Assembly: GCF_029395475.1 (NCBI RefSeq)
Contig: NZ_CP113917.1
Span: forward strand, 2,170,001 to 2,234,000
Direction: 5' to 3'
Length of the DNA stretch: 64,000 nucleotides
Origin: Bifidobacterium sp. ESL0775
Lineage (GTDB): Bacteria; Actinomycetota; Actinomycetes; Actinomycetales; Bifidobacteriaceae
Below, piece by piece: positions 25,086 to 33,090 of the stretch (positions within the stretch are counted from its first letter, which is position 1; every line of letters starts with the position of its first letter). A program made the position numbers and the translations under genes. Below the pieces are notes generated by a model. It saw only the letters and a list, made by a program, of their open reading frames with translations, was not told the DNA's origin and did not search any database.

Positions 25086-25108
25086 TCGATTACCATCAGC
25101 TCCACTTC
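25086..25108 (+). other. attR of the element
   Basis: Identical 23-bp copy of the attL core, followed at once by a CGTGG/CCACG hairpin (25108-25130) resembling a tRNA terminator. Confidence 0.85.
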
Positions 25109-25252
25109 GTGGGTTTGGAAATTTTCCACGTTCTAGGGTGATTCAAACATTAATGAAGATGTGTCACTTTTATTTTCCTTGCGCTCAATTGGAACACAAG
25201 AGTGATAGCTTAGATTATAACGATTAGGCAACGGGTAACTGATGGAGGCGGA

Positions 25253-25570
25253 ATGAGCACCGAAACATACGATCCCATGATTTACGACGCCATGCGTGAA
25301 ACCGCAAACCGACTCGTCGGAAAGTACTCACGCAGACTCAAGCAATCTTCTGATGCGACTCAGCGCGAAGCCTTACTCAAAAACATCAGCGGGGTACGCC
25401 GCTGGGTCTCCAGCATCGACGCGAACGACAAACAGTCCGTACTCGACGCGACCAGTCAATTACGACAGTGGTGCGACGATCAATCTGTGTTGTTGCAGGT
25501 TGAGGAACTGGCGATGCGCCTTACTGGAAAGCACGATGATAAATCTGACCGACAAGCGGTATATGCCTGA
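25253..25570 (+). CDS. Epsilon-like antitoxin partner of the zeta toxin
   Basis: A 105-residue helical, charged protein starting after TGGAGGCGG. Its stop overlaps the zeta ATG (TGATG), the standard coupled TA layout. It has no DNA-binding motif I recognise. By position and size it should neutralise the downstream kinase toxin; sequence resemblance to known epsilon proteins is not evident by eye. It lies between attR and a third att copy. Confidence 0.65.
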   Translation: MSTETYDPMIYDAMRETANRLVGKYSRRLKQSSDATQREALLKNISGVRRWVSSIDANDKQSVLDATSQLRQWCDDQSVLLQVEELAMRLTGKHDDKSDRQAVYA

Positions 25571-26448
25571 TGGCCAGGATTCTCTCTGGCGCAATCTTAC
25601 AAGCTATTTTCAATACAGAAATAGCGCCCATTCTTGATGCTGAAATTGCAGGCAAAACCAGAACCGAACAACCTGTTTTGTTTATGGTCGGAGCCCAGCC
25701 CGGAGCCGGAAAAACCAAAGCCATCGCGAACATAGCCTCTCAGAACAACGCGATAGAGATAAACGGCGATGATCTAAGGACCCATCATCCCGATTACGAC
25801 CAGCTAATGGATACCAATCCTTTGCTGATGCCCTCGGTCACGAGTCAGGCTTCAGGCGCTTGGGTTGGCATGTCCCTTGATTATCTCAGACACCGGCGCG
25901 TAAGCACCATTATCGAGACGACTTTCAACCATCCGGATTCCAACGTCAAGACACTGCGTGACTTTCATCAGGCAGGATTCCAGACTCGGCTCATCGCCCT
26001 TGCGGTTCCTCCGATGCTCTCCCTCACCAGTATCATCACACGTTATATACGGCAGGTTGAAACCAACGGAAGTGGGCGTTGGACCAATCCCGAGTACCAC
26101 GACGAAGCCATGCAGCAGATTCCCCAAACCTTACGTCTGCTTTTGAAAACCGGTAACGTTGACATGGCAAGCATTGCGAATCGCGACGGCGACATACTCG
26201 AAACCATTGAAGCCAACACAGCCGAAGTGGACGACCAACTCATTGAAAAGTTACTGAACACATTCGCTAACTCCACGAGTACCGACACCATAAATTCTGG
26301 CCAAAAACAAATCTTCAAGGACAACCTTGAAGAGATTCAGACATTCCTTGAATCACATCCCGATGAATCCGCGTTGATTCAACCTGTATTTGAACGACTT
26401 CAACATATTGCCGATAAACCATCAAAAGAGCCGGAAAATACATTCTAG
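25570..26448 (+). CDS. Zeta-family toxin (UDP-sugar kinase type)
   Basis: A 292-residue P-loop kinase. Walker A is GAQPGAGKT (41-49), followed by EINGDDLRTHHPDY (64-76) with the conserved Asp and Arg, then GMSLDYLRHRRVSTIIETTF (about 100-118), the substrate helix and strand seen in zeta toxins. Zeta toxins phosphorylate UDP-N-acetylglucosamine and so block cell-wall synthesis. It is translationally coupled to its upstream partner. The pair sits outside attR but inside a further tRNA 3'-end copy, so it may stabilise a mobile element. Confidence 0.85.
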   Translation: MARILSGAILQAIFNTEIAPILDAEIAGKTRTEQPVLFMVGAQPGAGKTKAIANIASQNNAIEINGDDLRTHHPDYDQLMDTNPLLMPSVTSQASGAWVGMSLDYLRHRRVSTIIETTFNHPDSNVKTLRDFHQAGFQTRLIALAVPPMLSLTSIITRYIRQVETNGSGRWTNPEYHDEAMQQIPQTLRLLLKTGNVDMASIANRDGDILETIEANTAEVDDQLIEKLLNTFANSTSTDTINSGQKQIFKDNLEEIQTFLESHPDESALIQPVFERLQHIADKPSKEPENTF

Positions 26449-26449
26449 G

Positions 26450-26469
26450 TACACACACAGGTACACAAA
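26450..26469 (+). repeat. Tandem GGTACAC repeats (arm-site-like)
   Basis: Two GGTACACA units about 12 nt apart, about 45 nt before a third att-like copy. The layout parallels the GGTGTAG arm repeats of the main element. Confidence 0.45.
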
Positions 26470-26512
26470 AACCCAGTAAGGCCAGTAATCGTTGAAATAT
26501 CAATAGATTATG

Positions 26513-26530
26513 CGATTACCTCAGCTCCAC
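26513..26530 (+). other. Third att-like copy of the tRNA-Ala 3' end
   Basis: CGATTACCTCAGCTCCAC matches the att core except for one deleted base. A separate terminator follows. It marks the right edge of a second or older integration. Confidence 0.7.
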
Positions 26531-26534
26531 AAGC

Positions 26535-26566
26535 AAGGTTTCCAGCGTTTGCCGGAAACCTTTTCT
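26535..26566 (+). terminator. Rho-independent terminator, probable ancestral tRNA terminator
   Basis: AAGGTTTCC (26535-26543) pairs with GGAAACCTT (26554-26562), followed by TTCT. It sits just after the third att copy. Confidence 0.75.
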
Positions 26567-26587
26567 ATTCCCCGAACTTGCGCTGGC

Positions 26588-27421
26588 TCACGACTTCATT
26601 GTGGACAAGCGCTGTTCGGCGTAGCGCTCCAAGACCTCGGCGGTCAGGCCATCGTAGTTGTTGATCGAGGCGAACTGGGGGCCGGCGGAGGTGTCGGTTT
26701 TGATGAAACCGGTCTGGGCGATGGTCGTCGCGCCGGAGCCGACCGCGGACTGGATGCCGGTCATGGAGTCTTCAAGAGCGACGCACCTGGCCATCTCATG
26801 ATAGAAACGGGCATGCGCCGAAGCGATATCCTCGTCATCGGGGGAAACATTTTTATCTGCTTGATCACCGTCATCTTGGCGATTTAACTGACCGAACGGC
26901 GAATCCGCCATGCCGTTGGCCACGGCGATGTCGTGCGGCAGCTCGACGCCGACGACTTCCGCGGCCGCGATGTACGGCGCGGGGTTGGGCTTCTTGGGCA
27001 AGTCATCCTCGCCACAAACGTAACCGACGAACGCGCCTTCGGGCGCCTGGCGCACCAGGTTCTCGGCCATGCGCCGCGGCGACGCCGTCACCAGAACCGA
27101 CGGAATACCAGCGGAAACCAACGAACGCAAGACGTCCTCGACGCCGGCGATCCATGGCATGTGCTCGGCCTCCATGCGCGCGACGCCTTCGATCAAACGG
27201 CGCTGCACCTCCTGAGCCGGCAGTTTCGTGCCCTTCTCGATCATGAGTTCCGCGACTTTCGGCACGGGCTTGCCGGAACAAGTCCAGCCGATATCCTCGC
27301 TCCAATAGCCGCCGTGCTCGCGCGCGAGATTGACCTCAACCGTGTGCCAATAAGGCTCCGAATCAATCAACGTGCCGTCCATGTCCCAGAGCACAGCCCT
27401 CAACGTCCGGCCTTCATTCAT
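26588..27421 (-). CDS. HAD-superfamily phosphatase (beta-PGM/sugar phosphatase type)
   Basis: 277 residues. Motif I is DMDGTLIDSEP (about residues 13-23), motif II is VLVTASPRR, motif III Lys is in KKPNPAPY, and motif IV is VALEDSMTGIQSAV. This is the phosphoglucomutase/phosphatase branch acting on sugar phosphates. An unusual acidic insert of about 40 residues (GQLNRQDDGDQADKN...) separates motif III from motif IV. I start at ATG 27421, where MNEGRTLRAVLWDMDGT gives the expected N-terminus. It is monocistronic on the minus strand. Confidence 0.88.
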   Translation of the reverse strand: MNEGRTLRAVLWDMDGTLIDSEPYWHTVEVNLAREHGGYWSEDIGWTCSGKPVPKVAELMIEKGTKLPAQEVQRRLIEGVARMEAEHMPWIAGVEDVLRSLVSAGIPSVLVTASPRRMAENLVRQAPEGAFVGYVCGEDDLPKKPNPAPYIAAAEVVGVELPHDIAVANGMADSPFGQLNRQDDGDQADKNVSPDDEDIASAHARFYHEMARCVALEDSMTGIQSAVGSGATTIAQTGFIKTDTSAGPQFASINNYDGLTAEVLERYAEQRLSTMKS

Positions 27422-27886
27422 TCCACTATCCTGCCGCTGCAAAACCAAAAAGAATCCCACCTCGCCATATTCTTCATGCCAGCTATTCGTATAATCGCTA
27501 TGACACATTACGCCGGCATTGTTTCATATTCCCTACATCTCTATCATGCCATAAGCACCCGCTTAATGACTTTGACCAATATACAACCACGTAACCCGAG
27601 ATGTAATACAATTTGTTATAAAGAACCGAACTTGCATATTTTTCTAGCATCAGCGAAAATTATGCGAGCAAATGACCGCTGCCCGCAACGTAACGAACCG
27701 CTTCCAGCATTCACCTTCGAATACGCCGGAAGCGGTCACTGAAGAATCTGCCGGCCTTGAACGAGCGAACTCTCTACCATATTCGTCCTGGCCGCGCCAA
27801 ATGGACGAATGGCAAGATTCACCTACCGATCTCCAACCGATAAGACAGAAAGCTCTGACAAACGCGATTGCAGCCAGCGAGCGCCA
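27422..27886. other. 465-nt gap between the HAD gene and the FGGY kinase gene
   Basis: No convincing gene. AT-rich near the HAD start. A 9-bp stem ACCGCTTCC/GGAAGCGGT (27697-27736) may terminate the minus-strand sugar operon. Confidence 0.55.
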
Positions 27887-29461
27887 CTACATATCGCCCC
27901 TGACTTTCGCATAGTTCTCGTAGACTTCCGGGGTCGGAGTCCCCGTTTGGACGGCCTCGATCTTGAGCTTCCATTGCGGCGGTTCCTCTTCGCCGCTCAA
28001 CACCCAAGCGGCCTGGCGCGCGGCCCCGATGGCAACATACTCGTCTTCGACCGGAATACTGACAGGCATCTCCAAAATCGCCGGCGCCAAAATCCGCACC
28101 GCCTTCGATTTAGCCCCTCCACCAATCAGAAGGATTCTGGTGATCCCGCCATCGAACTGCTTGATGAGCTCCAAACAATCGCGAACCGAACAGAGCAATG
28201 CCTCGACGAACGCCCTCGCCACGTTTTCAGGCGTCGTGTTGGAAAGGGTCATACCCGACAAAGCGGCGTTGGCATTGGGCCGAATCGGAATGTACTCGCC
28301 ATCGAAATAGGGCAAAAGCGTCAAACCTTCCGCCCCCGGCACGCTGGAGAGCGCCAACGACGACAATTCCTCATAGCCAACCGACAACAGCTTGCAGCCA
28401 GCGTCAAGGACGCGAGAGCCGTTCAGCGTCCCGGCTTCGGGCAGATAATGCCCGGTGCACTCAGCGTATCCGGCAAGCATTCCAGTGGGATCATACACAG
28501 GTTCCGGAGCTATCGCCTCGGCGACGGCGGAAGTTCCCAGCGAAATGCTCGCGTCACCCGCCACCATGTTCAGGCCGAATGCGGCGATCTCGTTGTCCCC
28601 GCCTCCCGGGCCGATGAGGCAACCACCGTCGATGGCGGAGCCAGCCACCTCTGCCGATGCCTTGAACGGTGAGGCCTCCCTGGGCCCCAGCACCTTGGGC
28701 AGGATGACGTCATGCCTTCCCAGCGCCATATCGATAAAGTCATACAAATATTCATTATTCGCGGCATCGAAATATCCCGTGCCGGAAGCCTCGGAACGAT
28801 CGGTGCACAGAGCGTCGAGATGCGCGTCCTCGCCGTCATCCACGGGGCCAAATCCCGCGATTCTCCAGCTGAGCCAATCGTGCGGCAAGCAGATGGCCGC
28901 GATGCGTTTGGCGTTCTCCGGCTCGTGCTCGGCCACCCAGGCAAGCTTCGGGATGGTGAAACAAGTAACGGGCGCCGACCCAATGGCATGGACCCAGCGC
29001 TGCTTGCCCCGTTTCATGATTTCGGAATCCTCAGGATTCCCGGAATCCTCGCTCGCGCCCATCGGAGTGCGCCAAGGACCTTTCGGAAGATGATTCAAGT
29101 CGTCGACGGCGCCAAAAAGCCGGATCATCTCATCCGATTGCGGCGTGCAACGTGTGTCATCCCATAGAATGGCGTCACGGATAACCCGTCCGTTCCGGTC
29201 AAGTAGCACAAGGCCATGTTGCTGGCCGCCAACGGAAATCGCCGAGACGTCATCAAGCCCGCCGGCTTCCTTGCAAGCCTTCAAAAACGCCTGCCACCAG
29301 TATTCCGGGTCGACGCTGGTGCCAACAGGGTGTTTCGCCTTGCCAAATCGGACAAGTTCACCGGTGGCGGCGTCAGTCACGCGCACTTTTGTCGATTGCG
29401 TCGAAGTATCGACTCCGGCGACCAGTTTCCTGCCTTGGCTGTCGGTTGAATTTCCTACCAT
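27887..29461 (-). CDS. FGGY-family pentulose/hexulose kinase (xylulokinase-like)
   Basis: 524 residues. The N-terminal FGGY motif VAGVDTSTQSTKVRV binds phosphate, SVGGQQHGLVLLD (about 80) and ILWDDTR are substrate-site motifs of XylB, and the C-terminal LLIGGGAKSKAVRILAPAI signature binds ATP. A GDASISLGTSAVAE block is typical of xylulokinases. It phosphorylates a ketose with ATP. The gene ends the minus-strand operon containing PHI, HPS, an RPE-like enzyme and an ABC importer, so its substrate could be another ketose or polyol-derived sugar rather than xylulose. There is an internal acidic/Gly insertion around residue 130 (GASEDSGNPEDSE). Confidence 0.85.
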   Translation of the reverse strand: MVGNSTDSQGRKLVAGVDTSTQSTKVRVTDAATGELVRFGKAKHPVGTSVDPEYWWQAFLKACKEAGGLDDVSAISVGGQQHGLVLLDRNGRVIRDAILWDDTRCTPQSDEMIRLFGAVDDLNHLPKGPWRTPMGASEDSGNPEDSEIMKRGKQRWVHAIGSAPVTCFTIPKLAWVAEHEPENAKRIAAICLPHDWLSWRIAGFGPVDDGEDAHLDALCTDRSEASGTGYFDAANNEYLYDFIDMALGRHDVILPKVLGPREASPFKASAEVAGSAIDGGCLIGPGGGDNEIAAFGLNMVAGDASISLGTSAVAEAIAPEPVYDPTGMLAGYAECTGHYLPEAGTLNGSRVLDAGCKLLSVGYEELSSLALSSVPGAEGLTLLPYFDGEYIPIRPNANAALSGMTLSNTTPENVARAFVEALLCSVRDCLELIKQFDGGITRILLIGGGAKSKAVRILAPAILEMPVSIPVEDEYVAIGAARQAAWVLSGEEEPPQWKLKIEAVQTGTPTPEVYENYAKVRGDM

Positions 29462-29554
29462 GCTTCCTCGATTCCTGACTACGCCATCAGTTTCTGACTA
29501 CGCCATCGTTGCGGCGATTTTCGCTTCCGCCTTCCAGCAAAACCGCCAACTCAA

Positions 29555-30112
29555 TTATTCCAGATTCGCATGCCTGGCAAACATCGTTTCTGTCGTCTCC
29601 CCAAGCTGGGACATAAGGATGAGGACCAGGGCGTCAAAAGTAAGCCAGCAAAGCTGCTCAAAAAGCGTGCCCATGGGCTGCCGCGAATCTACTGTTCCAT
29701 CACGAGAATCCGGGCGCTTGGCGCTTCCGGGGATCTTCACGACGATATCGGACAATTCGCCGATGGGCGCTTGCGGCGCCATCGTAAGAGTCGCCACCTC
29801 AACTCCAAGCTGCTTGCATTTCTGCGCCATCGCCAACGAAACCGTTGTCGTGCCGGAGCCTGAACAGATTATCAGCAAATCATTTTTTTGTATAGAGGGG
29901 GTAGTTGGCTCCCCGACAAAATACGCGATTTTCCCAAGGTGCATCAAGCGATTTGAAAACGCCTGGGCCGCAAACCCCGAACGCCCCGATCCCGCGACGA
30001 ATACCCGCTTGGCGGCTACAATCGCGCGCGCCAAAGCCTTCAGGCTTTCGTCGTCTATCTGGACGTAGTACCTATTGATTTCTCCGACAATGAGTTCAAG
30101 TTCTTTGTTCAT
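29555..30112 (-). CDS. hxlB: 6-phospho-3-hexuloisomerase (SIS domain)
   Basis: A 185-residue SIS-domain isomerase. GSGRSGFAAQAFSNRLMHLG (41-60) and CSGSGTTTVSLAMA (84-97) carry the phosphosugar-binding serines. The C-terminal PMGTLFEQLCWLTFDALV contains the catalytic Glu, as in PHI. It interconverts D-arabino-hex-3-ulose 6-phosphate and fructose 6-phosphate. It begins 2 nt after the HPS stop, so the two are coupled as in the ribulose monophosphate pathway. Confidence 0.88.
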   Translation of the reverse strand: MNKELELIVGEINRYYVQIDDESLKALARAIVAAKRVFVAGSGRSGFAAQAFSNRLMHLGKIAYFVGEPTTPSIQKNDLLIICSGSGTTTVSLAMAQKCKQLGVEVATLTMAPQAPIGELSDIVVKIPGSAKRPDSRDGTVDSRQPMGTLFEQLCWLTFDALVLILMSQLGETTETMFARHANLE

Positions 30113-30114
30113 GG

Positions 30115-30762
30115 CTAGACTGCTTTCGGCCGATTCTGGTGAATCCGGTTGGCGAGCAATTCGGCTTCCACCGCCGGATCCTGCGCGTGGGCTATGCCAC
30201 CTCCGACGATGATGACATCCGCTCCAGCGTCAATATAATCGTCGACGGTATGCAGGTTGATTCCTCCGGCCACCGCTATTTTGGAAGACCGGGAAATCGA
30301 CTTCATCAATTTCAGATCATCAAGCGGGGTACGGCCCTGGGCCTGCAAATCCACGCCGGTATGAACCGCGATATTGCGCACGCCTATCTGCTCCAATTGC
30401 GGGATGCGGACAGCCGCATCGGGGACGCAAATCATGTCCACGACCACTTCGCCGCCATATTTTTCCGCGGCCTGAAGGCAACCCTTGATCGTACCCAGAT
30501 CGGAAACGCCAAGCACGGTCACGTAGCGGGCTCCCGCACGAAACGCCAGTTCCGCCTCGTACTCACCCGCATCCATGATTTTGGTATCGGCGAGTATATC
30601 GATATCGTCGAATTTTTTCTTGAAGGTTTCGACCGGGTGCACCCCTTCAGCCATGACAAAAGGAGTGCCGATTTCAACGATGTCGACGTATTGATGCACT
30701 TTCGAGATGAGATCGACTCCCTGTTCGATATTCATCTCATCAAGAGCAATCTGTAATTTCAT
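30115..30762 (-). CDS. hxlA: 3-hexulose-6-phosphate synthase
   Basis: A 215-residue OMPDC-suprafamily barrel with the intact D-x-K-x-x-D motif (ILADTKIMDAG, about 56-66). HTGVDLQAQGRTPLDDL (about 138-154) is HPS-type rather than UlaD-type, and the phosphate site is VAGGI and IVGGGIA. HPS condenses formaldehyde with ribulose 5-phosphate, or runs in reverse to release it. It is coupled to the PHI gene. It differs from the UlaD-like paralogue at 16818-17486, whose motif is altered. Confidence 0.88.
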   Translation of the reverse strand: MKLQIALDEMNIEQGVDLISKVHQYVDIVEIGTPFVMAEGVHPVETFKKKFDDIDILADTKIMDAGEYEAELAFRAGARYVTVLGVSDLGTIKGCLQAAEKYGGEVVVDMICVPDAAVRIPQLEQIGVRNIAVHTGVDLQAQGRTPLDDLKLMKSISRSSKIAVAGGINLHTVDDYIDAGADVIIVGGGIAHAQDPAVEAELLANRIHQNRPKAV

Positions 30763-30804
30763 AACAACATTTCTTTCTGGATTAAATGAGGCAGGGACTG
30801 ATAC

Positions 30805-31461
30805 TCACGAATCCATATACTGGTTGACGTACCGCCATAAATCTCTTCCGATGATGGCTTCGCCGATTCCCACCTGCGCAATTTCCTGCAGCGATGAAAG
30901 CTTCACACCGCCATCAACCGTCCTCGGCTTTTCGATGGGAGCGATTCTCTTCAAAAGCCCGAAATCAGCGACGGTCCCCGCAGTGCCCGGATTACTCAGC
31001 ATTTGCAGGACTCCATCAGCTTTGCCGACTAGCTCGGAGGCAGCAGCCGGCAAAGTCTGAGGAGCGAAACCAATCCACAGATCGACATTATTCGCATGCG
31101 CCAATTCCTGTGCCTTCTCAAATTCCGAAATCGACGCATCCAATGTAGGCGACAAATCCTCCACTTGGACAACAATCCGGCGAGGCCGATATTTCATCAG
31201 CTTCTCCACCCAGGCAAGCGGATTGCGAACCATGAGGTGGATCTCAACCTTGTCGTGTTCATTGTTCAGGTGGTCCAATATTTGCGGGGACACCGCTTTC
31301 CCTATCGGGTAGCTTTCGTCGACGATGTCGACGTGTATCCATGCCCCACATTGGTATAGAACCGTTGCGTAGGTCAAACGTTGGCTTTCCGGCGCAGCAA
31401 GAATGCTGCCGGATAGATTCAACGGAGCGTCGGATACCAGCGACGTTATGCGATCACTCAT
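30805..31461 (-). CDS. Ribulose-phosphate 3-epimerase family protein (divergent)
   Basis: About 218 residues of the RPE fold. HVDIVDESYPIG replaces the usual H-x-D-V-M-D-G-x-F-V-P, while EIHLMVRNP (metal His), MSNPGTAG and RTVDGGVK (catalytic Asp) are kept. This divergence makes a non-canonical substrate such as a hexulose 6-phosphate (AlsE-like) plausible. ATG 31461 is preferred because GGAG precedes it at suitable distance. The gene lies between HPS and the ABC ATPase in the same operon. Confidence 0.78.
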   Translation of the reverse strand: MSDRITSLVSDAPLNLSGSILAAPESQRLTYATVLYQCGAWIHVDIVDESYPIGKAVSPQILDHLNNEHDKVEIHLMVRNPLAWVEKLMKYRPRRIVVQVEDLSPTLDASISEFEKAQELAHANNVDLWIGFAPQTLPAAASELVGKADGVLQMLSNPGTAGTVADFGLLKRIAPIEKPRTVDGGVKLSSLQEIAQVGIGEAIIGRDLWRYVNQYMDS

Positions 31462-31520
31462 TTCTTTCCACTCCATGGCCTACGCAGCCGTCCATTGGTC
31501 ATAATGCCGACCATCAATCA

Positions 31521-33086
31521 TCATGCATTATCCTCGCTTTGACTCCATGCGAGCTTCCTCAGCTGTGATTGTGACGTCTTTCCCGCGGGGAACGGGCCGG
31601 CGAGGACCTTGCCTTCGCCGAGGACCAGAACCTCATCGGAAATGTCAAGGATCTCCTCCTCCTCGGAAGAAACCATGACGATGGTCATATCATTTTTCTG
31701 GGCTAGAGAACGGAGGATTACATGAATTTCCTCTTTGGCTCCGATATCGACACCCTTGCTCGGCTCGTCAAGCAGGAGTATATGCGGCCGCTGCGCAAGC
31801 GTGCGGGCCAGCAAAACCTTCTGCTGATTGCCTCCGGAAAGGGATTGGACCGGGTTTTCCGGCGCTCCTTTCAGCCCAAGCTGCTTCAGGATGTCTCCGG
31901 TATCCTGACGCATCGTGGACTTGTTGAGGAACCCCGACTTGGAATACCGTTTAAGCTCCGGGAGCCCGACGTTCTGGTAGCTGGACATCAGCGGGACGAT
32001 ACCGTCTTTTTTCCGTTCCTCAGTGAGGAACGCGATTCCACGCTGCATGGCGTCTTTGGGCACCTTGGGCGTAAACGGTTTCCCGTCGACCTCGATTGTC
32101 CCGCCCGTGGCTGGCGCGATACCCGCGATGGCGCGAAGCGTCTCGCTTTTACCAGCGCCACCCAAGCCGTAGATTCCGAGAATCTGGCCGGATTTCGCGG
32201 TGAAACTGATATCTTGCAGGATTCCTCCGTTAAGATGTTCCACCCGAAGCGTTGTCTTCCCATCACTATGCTTCTCCTGCTGGGTTTCGACGTCCAGATC
32301 CTGGGAAGCCTTCGCGTAATCGACACCGGCGATGGCGGTGACCACGGCGTTGCGATCAACGGTCGCGGTAGGCGCGTCAATGACAACCTCGCCGTTCATC
32401 AAGGCGACGATACGATCCGCCACCTGATAAAGTTCGTCGAGTTTGTGGTTGACGATGAGAATGCCAATGTTCTTGGTCGTCGCCAGCTGCTTCAGATAAT
32501 CCATAAGGGAGGTTACCTGATCGCCCTCGAGCGAAGTCGTCGGCTCATCCAGCAGCAAGTAACGGGTGTTCTTGCTGCAGGCGATGGCGATTTCCAAAAG
32601 CTGACGGGTCGCAACCGAATACGAGCCCACCTGCTTTTCCACATCGACATCAAGACCGAAATCGCCAATCACTTTCTTGGCCTTCTCGATCATGTCCTTT
32701 TTGTCGAGCATGCGGCCGTGGTTACGTTCCTCACGGCCAAGCCACATGTTCTGGGCGACGGTCAGATTCGGCATGAGCGACAATTCCTGATACACAGTCG
32801 AGATACCTTGCGATATCGCTTCTGAAGGATCAGAGAATGAGACTTCCTCACCATCCAATCGCAGACTTCCACCGCTTTGTCGATGGGCCCCCGAAAGAAC
32901 CCTCAATAAAGTCGATTTGCCTGCGCCGTTATGGCCGACGAGACCGACAATCTCACCAGGGTGAATTGTCAGTGAAACGCCTTTGAGCACAGGCACGCCG
33001 ACATAGTCTTTTTCGATGGAAATCGCCTGATAGCACTTCTTACTGTTCATATCGTTCTTCCGTGCTTCAATCGAATTCTCTGTCAT
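31521..33086 (-). CDS. Sugar ABC transporter ATP-binding protein (RbsA type)
   Basis: 521 residues with two ABC domains. The first has Walker A GHNGAGKST, the second GLGGAGKSE (degenerate), with signature LSGGNQQKVLLARTL in domain 2 and LLLDEPTTSLEGD and LLLDEPSKGVDIG Walker B regions. In domain 1 the signature is YSVATRQLLEIA. This is the usual RbsA/XylG arrangement. ATG 33086 is 4 nt after the binding-protein stop; ATG 33050 has a better GGAAG box and is an alternative. It energises the permease 34161-35183. Confidence 0.9.
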   Translation of the reverse strand: MTENSIEARKNDMNSKKCYQAISIEKDYVGVPVLKGVSLTIHPGEIVGLVGHNGAGKSTLLRVLSGAHRQSGGSLRLDGEEVSFSDPSEAISQGISTVYQELSLMPNLTVAQNMWLGREERNHGRMLDKKDMIEKAKKVIGDFGLDVDVEKQVGSYSVATRQLLEIAIACSKNTRYLLLDEPTTSLEGDQVTSLMDYLKQLATTKNIGILIVNHKLDELYQVADRIVALMNGEVVIDAPTATVDRNAVVTAIAGVDYAKASQDLDVETQQEKHSDGKTTLRVEHLNGGILQDISFTAKSGQILGIYGLGGAGKSETLRAIAGIAPATGGTIEVDGKPFTPKVPKDAMQRGIAFLTEERKKDGIVPLMSSYQNVGLPELKRYSKSGFLNKSTMRQDTGDILKQLGLKGAPENPVQSLSGGNQQKVLLARTLAQRPHILLLDEPSKGVDIGAKEEIHVILRSLAQKNDMTIVMVSSEEEEILDISDEVLVLGEGKVLAGPFPAGKTSQSQLRKLAWSQSEDNA

Positions 33087-33090
33087 CGTC

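Larger units (their letters stand above)
19919..25108. mobile_element. Integrated CRESS-Rep plasmid-like element in tRNA-Ala
   Basis: Bounded by 23-bp direct repeats, attL 19919-19941 inside the tRNA 3' end and attR 25086-25108. It carries an integrase at the attL end, four or five minus-strand genes including a circovirus-like Rep, iterons and a stem-loop origin, and paired arm-type repeats near both ends. About 5.2 kb. No capsid, conjugation or relaxase genes are seen, so it resembles an integrative plasmid. Confidence 0.85.

Noticed and set aside
25036..25227. 62-residue ORF crossing attR
   Set aside because: It spans the recombination junction and a terminator hairpin, with no ribosome site.
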